Origin: Cliona cf. orientalis
Lineage: Eukaryota > Porifera > Demospongiae > Clionaida > Clionaidae
Reading direction: 5' to 3'
Assembly (NCBI GenBank): GCA_963930775.1
Contig: OZ005700.1
Coordinates: 5,714,609 to 5,778,608 of the forward strand
Length of the DNA stretch: 64,000 nucleotides
The notes below the pieces were generated by a model, which was given only the letters and a program-made list of their open reading frames with translations, ran no database searches and was not told the origin of the DNA. A program made the translations under genes and the position numbers. Shown in pieces: positions 27,401 to 36,400 of this stretch (within the stretch, counting starts at the first letter, position 1; each line of letters opens with the position of its first letter).

Positions 27401-30400
27401 TTTGCAGATTGACCCAAAAATGCAAGATTCTGTACCCACTATATTAGCTATATGCACTATAGAACATTAGAATGTGTTGACCCTGTATCATTTCCACATA
27501 CCAATCACAAAACTTAGTGCTCACAAACTGTTTTAAGCCACAATCGCAGAAGAATGTACCTGCAAATAATTGTCACCCTAAGGTAACCACTTGTACATAT
27601 GTGTAGGGCAACAGTTTGTGTGATCCTAGTTGCATGTGCATAGAATAGAAAGTTTCATGCATCGCTTGGTCAGTAAGTACATACATCTTCACTTCAAATT
27701 AGAGTGAAACAACAGACTTGACTTTCCTTCTACCTTCAGGTATATTGTGAGTCTTCTTCCCTACTTCACTTGGGTGATGTTCATCATCACTTTAGGCACC
27801 ATTGCTGTTCAGTTTTATGAACAGTACACTAATATGCCAAATGCCAACCCTTCCTATGTATGGTTGGCTGATATAGCATTTGTGTCTGCTACGCTGGTGG
27901 AGCTAATTTTAAAGGTAACCAGTACATAGTACTCAAGCTATGTGTATTACAGTTACTGCAATCAATCCTGCAGATATTAGCTAGAGGACTGTTCTTCAAT
28001 CCTAATGCTGCTATCAGTCAGGTCTGGGATGTGCTTGATTGGATAATAGTAGTTGCCACATTTGCTGTCAGTATTCTATACTGTAGACACTGCTACAGTT
28101 ATGAGATGCCTGTGAGGTTTGAGATTACCTTCACAGGCCTACCACTGTGGCTCCTGTGAGTTTCTAGTTGATATAAAGGTATGTATATTATACCCTCTCT
28201 TTTGTTAGGGCTCTACTCTTCTTCCGACAGATTCGTCCTTTACGGCTAATCAGTCTCATTCCAAGCATGCGTAGAGTGATATATGATGTTCTTCTTGGCT
28301 GGAGAAAGTTTCTTCAGGCTGCTATTTTGCTTATTGGATTTGTATTTATGTTTGCCAGCCTTGGTGTTCAGTTGTTTGCTGGTCAGGGCAGTCCTCAACA
28401 ATTTTGTAATGATCCTTCAATTAATAGTCTTAAAGATTGTACTGGAGAGTTTGAGATCAACATAGAGGCATCACCTCAGGAACTTCTTCCCTCAAACAAT
28501 ACTATAATTAGTATTCATGTTCCAAGAGTATGGTGAGCGTCATGAATATTCTCATGCTTTCATAACAGTTGACAACTAAACACAGGTTTGAGAGTCGGCG
28601 TGACTTCAGGTTTGATGACACCTTCCAAGCTCTGGTAACTTTGTTTGAAGTTTTAACTCTTGAAGGCTGGCTTGATGTAAGAGATGTCTTTGAGGGAAAG
28701 TTTGATTGGGTATGCATACAACCAGCAATTTTGATGATAATACACATGTAATTGTTTTCTTATGAAGTACATGAGATTCTATCTTCACGTCTTTGTGTTC
28801 CTTGGGGTGAACCTGGGCCTCCAGTTGTTCGTTGGTATTGTAGTCAATAACTTCAATGAGCACAAGCCTGATCACTCAGCCTTACTCACCGTCTCCCAGA
28901 AGCGTTGGCAGGATCTTATTGAGAGGATTGCTCTCACACGACCCATTAAGCAACCTCCTGAACCACGTATGCAATACCTTCATAAATATTATGACGTGTG
29001 TGTAACGCTTTATGGTGTTAGCTTATTTACACTTACATCCAGGTAACAACAAGATCAGATCCTTTTTCTACAAGCTGTTTATCAGTACCTATTATAAGCA
29101 CATCTCCAGTGTTATCATTGCTGCCAACTCGACCCTACTTTCTGTGCCAGTAAGTTTGGCATTATGATAGAGGAACAAACCAGTGACCATGCCCGGCCAC
29201 TCCTGTGCCAAGAGCTTTGCCATAGAAGCCATGTCCAAAGCAATAACTATAGATATATACGTATGTACAAACATATTAGATTGGTGTTATCTATATTATG
29301 TTGACTAGCGATTTAATCGCTAGTTTGGTAAGAGGACTCACTCTCCAGCTAGCTACTGTCGCTGCAACACGTGTATGCCATACATATTACTAAGCGATCG
29401 TAGCTAGCTTGGAAATACAATCTGGATCTCTATCGTGCACTATAAAACGATAGTACAAAGCCCAGTTTTAGTCTGATGCTGCCTATTTCAGCCATGTGTA
29501 CTCCCCATTTACAGCCCTGCTGACCATACAAGCCATTTTTGCTTTCTTTAGGAAGATGATCAATTATTATCACTGTAGGAACCAAGATTCAAGAAGCTAG
29601 GTAGAATCATGACTGCTACTAGTGTACAAAAGCACTGCCAGCTACATAGCTGGCTAGCAAATGGTATGATGTCATACGGTCGCTATGGAGTTGTTGTAGT
29701 TGTCAGATGATGTCAGTGCATTACTATAGTAGTGCAGATGTAGTGGGCTTTAAATAATACCACGCCCCCTTGGACTGCATGGGCATGGTACAACTATTAT
29801 TTAGAGGCAAGCATAACAAGGGTGTTGAATAATTGTTAAACTACATTAGTATACTTTCATGCAAATCTAATCACTACTTTCATTCTATTTTGCTGCAATC
29901 TTTCTAAGTGCATACTGCATACAGTCTGCACGAAGGGTCAAATTTCTAATTCACGCGGAAGTGAATCACGCACCCGGAAGTTAATTTACACTATGGGGAT
30001 TTTGTATGGGCGAATTTTAACATGGCGGACAGAACAGGTGGTCAACTCGAGTCGACGGTACGTGTCAGCAACGCCGGTGTGAAGGCTTTTGAGCCAAGAA
30101 CTGGTTGAAACAACTATATTATGAGCTACACGCAGTCGTTTCAAGAGTTGTCCTGATGTAGGTTGTGTAAAACAGCTCTCCTGCTGCTGCCACTATCTGC
30201 AGGGATCCTCATTTCAACATATTTAAGAATCTTTGAACATATACTTGCACGCCTGCAATGGACCTAAAACTCGGTACAGGACTTCAATACCATAATATGT
30301 ACAACATACTTTCTTCAAGAGATACAGGTTGGCCCTAGTTGGGATCTGTGAGGTGCATAAAACCGAAAATTTCCACTATATTCAAGGCCCTCAGTCAGAG

Positions 30401-33400
30401 CCTACCCAACGCTGATGGCTGGATTAAATGGATGGTCTTAAGATTCTGTCCTAACACTCTCCAGTAGAACCAACATCATACTCCAATTCACAATAATTTG
30501 TGAGTGATGGTCTACTTCATACAACACATTTGGAGATTTTTGAGTCTGGAGCATTTTCAGAATTTTTTTTTTGAACATGGTGAAGATAAGCAGCCAATCT
30601 TTCAAAAACACCAGTGTAGATACATTACAACCAGTAGTTTAACATATGTTATAGCTGAATCCAAGGGCTTATCGACCGCCAAAGGCGGTCGATAAGCCCT
30701 TGCTGAATCTTGATTGTTTCTATTTGTAAGAGATTTTTTGGTATCAAATCCTGATTTTTGTAATATGGTGCACTTGGCTCCCTTGACCCTGCTTGGCCCG
30801 CTGACCTTTTTGGCGGTGGCACTAATATTAATCTTAAAAACGCGCGCAACCGTATACAATCACGTTCATACAACGTGTGCGCAATATATTATCATGAATG
30901 CGCATACGTTTGGCGCTCACGCAATGCGCTAGCCCTAGGTGTATACGTATATCATGGCCTGGCAACCAAAGTAAACAACGTACTTCATGTACAAATAAGA
31001 AAGTGTATGGAAAACGTGCCCCCTTCGTGCAGACTGATGCTACAACATTCACGTATAAGCTCAAGATTGGTTATCCACAGAGGTGTATCCACACCTGCAA
31101 GCACACTCCCACTACATCTCTAGATTGAGCAGCTACTATTGGATAGTACCTACCATTCAGAGTGAATACGAACACTTAGTGCAGATTCCTAAAGTGTACT
31201 GAACAGGCACACTAAGTATTTGCAGGATCTATGAAGCCGGAGTCAGCAGAAGCATAGTAAACAGTGTGTTTTTGGTTGAGAAAGAGCCGAGTCATCTATT
31301 GTCCTGACAGGCATATATCACATTCTCAGCGAAGTTCACATGATTCATATCTTTAAAGACCTACACTGTATAAGAATCACTTGATATCAGATGTACAAAC
31401 CAGACTCTAGCATGAACAAAACACAGACACACACAGCACACAGAATGACTTCTGTGCCCCTCAATGCATGCGCCAAGGGTTATAATAATATTATTATTAT
31501 GATGTGTGTACTTTATAATATTATATTATTATTCCAGTGGGATGATGACTACGAGGATTTGAGAAACGCAGATCAGTATCTCATTGGATTCTTTGTTGCC
31601 TTTGCTGCTTTTTACATCTTAGAGGTACAACATGTGTGTATACTGACTTGTGCTTGTAGCTACTACTGCCTTTCCCAGGTCATCAAAATAATAATTGTTT
31701 ATTTTATAGTTTCTACTGAAGCTGGTAGCATTTGGAATGAACTACTTTCAGAGTTGGAGGAATGTATTTGACTCCCTACTTGCTCTCTTAGCATTTGTCT
31801 ACATCACTCTTGCAATAATTTATTTGTCCAATGGCAGCTTAGATGTAAGTAGAAACTCACATTGCTTTATTAATAATAAACTAAAACGTTTTTTCCAAAG
31901 ATTCAAAACGTTGCTGATGTTGCACTGGTCCTTTCTGTCTTGAAGCTTCTCACCATTCTCATGAAATATGTTCGTAAGATAGATTTCATTGACATTTGTG
32001 ATGGTTTATATATTATCTATAGAGCACATTCCAAAATCTCCTGACCACTGTTGGTAATACCCTAATCAGAAGTGCCTCGCTATTTGGAGCTCTATTGGCT
32101 ATTATTGTTTCCTATGCTTTTGTTGGAATTCTCTTCTTCAGTAATGTTCGTTCTGGAGAAGCCATTGACTATGGATTAGTGAACTTCAATGAGGTGTTTG
32201 TTTCCATTGCTATTGTGCTTCGAGTGATGACTGGAGAAGATTGGCACCAGATTTTAGCCGATGCACGGGTCAGTGATGCATGCATGCTGCTAAATACCAT
32301 ATAGCCAGAAATATTGGCAGCAACTAAATTTGGCAGTTGGGCCCAAAATAATTACCATTGCAAAAATTGGTGAATTTAAATTTGGTGGTTTGGAATGGCA
32401 TTGCCATACCAAGAGTAATACTCTTGCCATACAGATATGTGAGTAAGAAATTCTGGCAGATTTTAATTTGGCAATTGACTGCCAAATTGCAAAATTTAAT
32501 TTCCCACCAAATTTTCTTGCTATACAGTAACCCCTTATATTACCCAATTTTATTTCATGTGCAAGGAATAAAGTACTCATATTTTTGTTATTTAAACCAA
32601 AATTTCAAATTTTGGTGAGCTCACAGCTAAAAGCATGCCCATTGCTGGATTTCTACTTGCCCCCGTATGGCGGGTAGTTTTCGTGGAAAGTCTAAAAAGG
32701 CCCTCAAAATTAATTTTTGTCATTTTAAATTCCGTGACAGCAACCAGTCCAGGGGCGTGGCACTGCTGCACAAACGATGATGTAATCGATATGTATGCTC
32801 GCAATCTTCTTTGTTATATACTAAGCCATACCTATAGAGATCTGGACAAATAGCATGAGATAAAAGAATATTGATGACAATGGCTACTGTTTCTTGCTAA
32901 TACTGGGAAGTGTTGGCCGCGCTGCACGATGTTTGTGGCCACGCCCATCATCATGAACTCACATATCATTGTAGGCATTAATTTTCGTGGGTGGAAAATT
33001 TCGTGTCTGCCCAGTCAACCACGAAAAAAACGAAAATTAGCACCCCATGAAAATTATCCACCATACAGTATTACCGTGTTTATGCTAATAAAACACAAGA
33101 GCTAATTAGCGCAAGAAAATTTGCGTCATAGAAGTTTTCATAATGTAGAGTGTGATGACCTTTACCAGAAAATTGCGCAAAAGTTAATATTTTTAGCTGC
33201 GTTCTATTAGAATAAACACGGTATTGTATAAGATTAACATTGCTTACTGTGTGTCATTGTTTATGATTCGAGTTCTGAATGTTACTCGTATAGGTGGAGC
33301 CACCTTACTGCTCTGAAGAGCGTGCTGATTGTGGGAGTCCTGTTATAGCTTTATTTGTATTCCTCTCCTACTATATTGGGGTAACTTTCATTCTCATCAA

Positions 33401-36400
33401 TGTATTCGTAGGTAAGTGTAGCTTGATGATATTATTATACCGACAATATCCAGAAATGTAATAATTTATTAGACTAACTGTGAGTAGGCTGCATGTAGTT
33501 TGTGATGTGATCTTGAGGGGAATAAAAATTAATACTGGATAAAAATCAAACCCTGATCTGTCAACAATTGCCGCAATGCGGTTTGCTATTGAATACAATT
33601 GCTGCAATCATAGATCATACAGATTATGTAAACAGGATTGGAAACCACTCACGTGAGCAATAGAACGTGTGTGCACACTCTGTGTTATAGTTTGCATTCC
33701 TGGACAGCCCAGTTGCTATGACAATTTGAGCCAAAAATGGATGACCACAGTGCACTTATCAACTGATAACAGCAAAATAGAAGTAGTTTCAAGCTTGAAG
33801 AAGGCTTATTCCGGTGAAGGTGTCCCTACTGTAAATGTGGCCAGCAAAATTGAATTTCTGAAGCCTCTCCACTCAACGCTACAGTCCTACAAAGTCCAAG
33901 AAGCAAAAATGACCGATTTTTCACTAATTGCTCGCTCACAGAAGACAGCGCATCCATCAAGAAGTGCCTATTCCAGTGTGCCAGTACAGTGACTTTGCCC
34001 TTGCCACTCTTTTGTGGCTGTGGCCCTTGCACGATTCAAAATAGAGTCCTACAAAGCGTTTCCCCGTTGTTCACTCTCGCCATAGACGGAAAAAAACAAG
34101 AGCAAATTTGTTTGGCCACAACAGTGAGAGTACAGTACCTGCATGCTGACTTGCATACTGACTTGCTGGTAGTGTTTTCCTATCTCAGAGCATTAACTTT
34201 TGTTGCTTTTTGACACTGTAATTTCAACACCAATACACATAGAACTCGACAAAGCCATCTACCTTGACCATAACACAGAGTGTGCAGCCATCGCGTATGC
34301 AAATGTATTACTCATGTGAGTGGTTTCCAATCCCGTTTACATAGTTCTGCGATTTCCTATTGAATACTGTATAGCCAAAAATTTCACAGAAAATTTTAAT
34401 ACTTTAATACTTTAATACTTAATACTTTCTCTCAAGCCCAGTTTTTTTATAGTAGCATTTCATGAAATGCAGTAAAGGTCACTGTGTTATATCATGTATG
34501 TAATCATTAACATACAAGAAAAAAATTCTCATTAATTTTTATCAATAACGGCAAGCGGCACAATTGGTAAAACTTTAATATTTTTGGCTATGCAAGTATT
34601 GCTAAGTCAGTTAAGAGGGTAGTATAATTATTATGATATTCCTCATTACTTTTTGTTTGATGCTGTATAGCCGTTCTACTGGAGAGTTTCTCAATTTTTT
34701 ACAATGAGGAGGATACTGAATTGAGTCATGGTGTGGTCAAAGATTTCAGACAAAATTGGTTACATTTTGACCAGAAAGCTTCTGTGAGAGATTAGATTTA
34801 GTACCAACAGTATAATGTAATTCTGACATTTATAGGGAACCGTCTCCAACAGCAGAGTTAAACTTTTTCTTAGGACACTCAGGCTGCAAGACTTCTTCAC
34901 CTATCACATAAATGAGAATGGTGTAAAGGTTGGGTATTAAGTTTTACCCATTCATACCATTACTACTTCTTTGTAACAGGAGCGTAAGAAATGTAACACA
35001 CTGAATGATCCGTTAATACTCAGAGAAATGGCAGAAGAACTCCGTAGAGATCCTAGACAGCTCGGAGGTAGACCAGACCAGGGTCTTTCTCAGCTGCAAT
35101 TCTCCTCTCTAGATACAAATAGAGAAACACATTCCTTTCAAGATGTTTTGAAGTAAGAAAATGTCATATTCTGCATAATTAGACACTTTTCTCACTTTAG
35201 GACAGTAGCTTACAGAGCTGAAGATATATCCAAACGTCTTGTTCCCCATGAACTTTATATAAGAGAAGAATTAGAAGAAAGCGTTCAATTTGATGTAAGA
35301 CCAGTTATAGTATCCCGGGTTAGCACCCATGGACACTAAAAACATAGCTTGCAATTTTAGCCTGCGTGGACAGGATATAAGTTGCATCTGTTTGTACAAA
35401 GCAGGTACATTGACCCTTGAAATTTGGTGTAGGTGGATGGGGGGCTAGTCTGTACTCCTTGCTAAGAGTATTCAATTGCAAGGCATTTATGCTGGGGGAG
35501 TTAATACTTAGTATGTGGTATTAATTTTGTAACCATAATAATATTAAGTGACATCGTTCTCGGTTGCTCTGCATGAATAAACGAAGATTCTTTTCGGACA
35601 ACTTAACTGTTCGGTAAAACTTGCCGACGTTTCGACTAGATGCTCTAGTCATCCTCAGGGCATCTAGTCGAAACGTCGGCAAGTTTTACCGAACAGTTAA
35701 GTTGTCCGAAAAGAATCTTCGTTTATTCATAATAATATTATTATCATCTTATAATTATACAAACTATTGACATTGTGTAAAGTGTTTGGATACAATAATT
35801 GACTTAATAATTACCCGGGGTCAAAGTTGTCAAGCCACAGTTTTTTATCGGTGTGCATTATGTGCTACATGTCCCCCCAGTTACAATAATAATAAAAAAT
35901 TTTGTAGTTTCAGTGCAAGTCGTCATTAGCCCTAAATAATTAATTTTATCTTAATATCCAAAATTCCTATCATCACAGGTTGCTGAAAGCTGCATTCTCA
36001 AATGGATGCAATCTTTTGTGAAGCCAGTTATTAAAACCCAGGCTAGATACAGAAGGCAAACGGTATTATGAAAATTATTATTATACCTAATAGTATTGCA
36101 ACACTATGAATATTGCTGTCAATTATTATAGATGTCACAGAGTGTGCTTCGTAGAACTCCCCATTTGGGGTTGAGAGAAGAATCAGGTAATGTGATGAAT
36201 ACACAAAGTCTTGTCCTAGCAAGGCTAATGAACTTCAATAATTCTAGTTGTGTGGGATACTCCCGAAGATGGTGGATGGAATGAGCACTATACATCAGCC
36301 CCTGATACTGAAGACGAGAATGATTTTGCCAGTGGTGTGTGTCATGGACAACATTCCCTTATCAAGCAATCGGATCAGGGCCCAACAAATAAGGCATTGG

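Larger units (their letters stand above)
21045..28966 (+). other. NALCN: NALCN II-III linker and domain III, exons 9-14
   Basis: Exon 9 has the conserved linker element [14 protein letters not shown] just before S1. Exon 10 carries S1-S2 and exon 11 S2-S3. Exon 12 has S4 ([19 protein letters not shown]), S5 ([11 protein letters not shown]) and a turret with paired cysteines (FCND, KDCTG). Exon 13 carries the pore FEVLTLEGW. The filter residue at 28662-28664 is GAA, glutamate, where vertebrate NALCN has lysine. Exon 14 carries S6 ([13 protein letters not shown]) and the start of the III-IV linker. Introns 10-14 are 53-76 nt. Confidence 0.9.
29043..34783 (+). other. NALCN: NALCN III-IV linker and domain IV, exons 15-21
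   Basis: Exon 15 matches the linker and S1 ([19 protein letters not shown]). Exons 16-17 cover S2-S3, and exon 18 a lysine-only S4 ([15 protein letters not shown]). Exon 19 carries S5 and the pore (LRVMTGEDW, glutamate at 32236-32238). Exon 20 carries the disulfide turret ([12 protein letters not shown]) and S6; exon 21 finishes S6 ([14 protein letters not shown]) and enters the C-terminal region. Exon 18 ends one base into a codon but exon 19 starts in phase 0, the only inconsistent junction in the gene. Confidence 0.85.

Noticed and set aside
31974-32022. Microexon that would repair the exon 18/19 phase
   Set aside because: The intron is only 49 nt, too short to hold two introns and a microexon.
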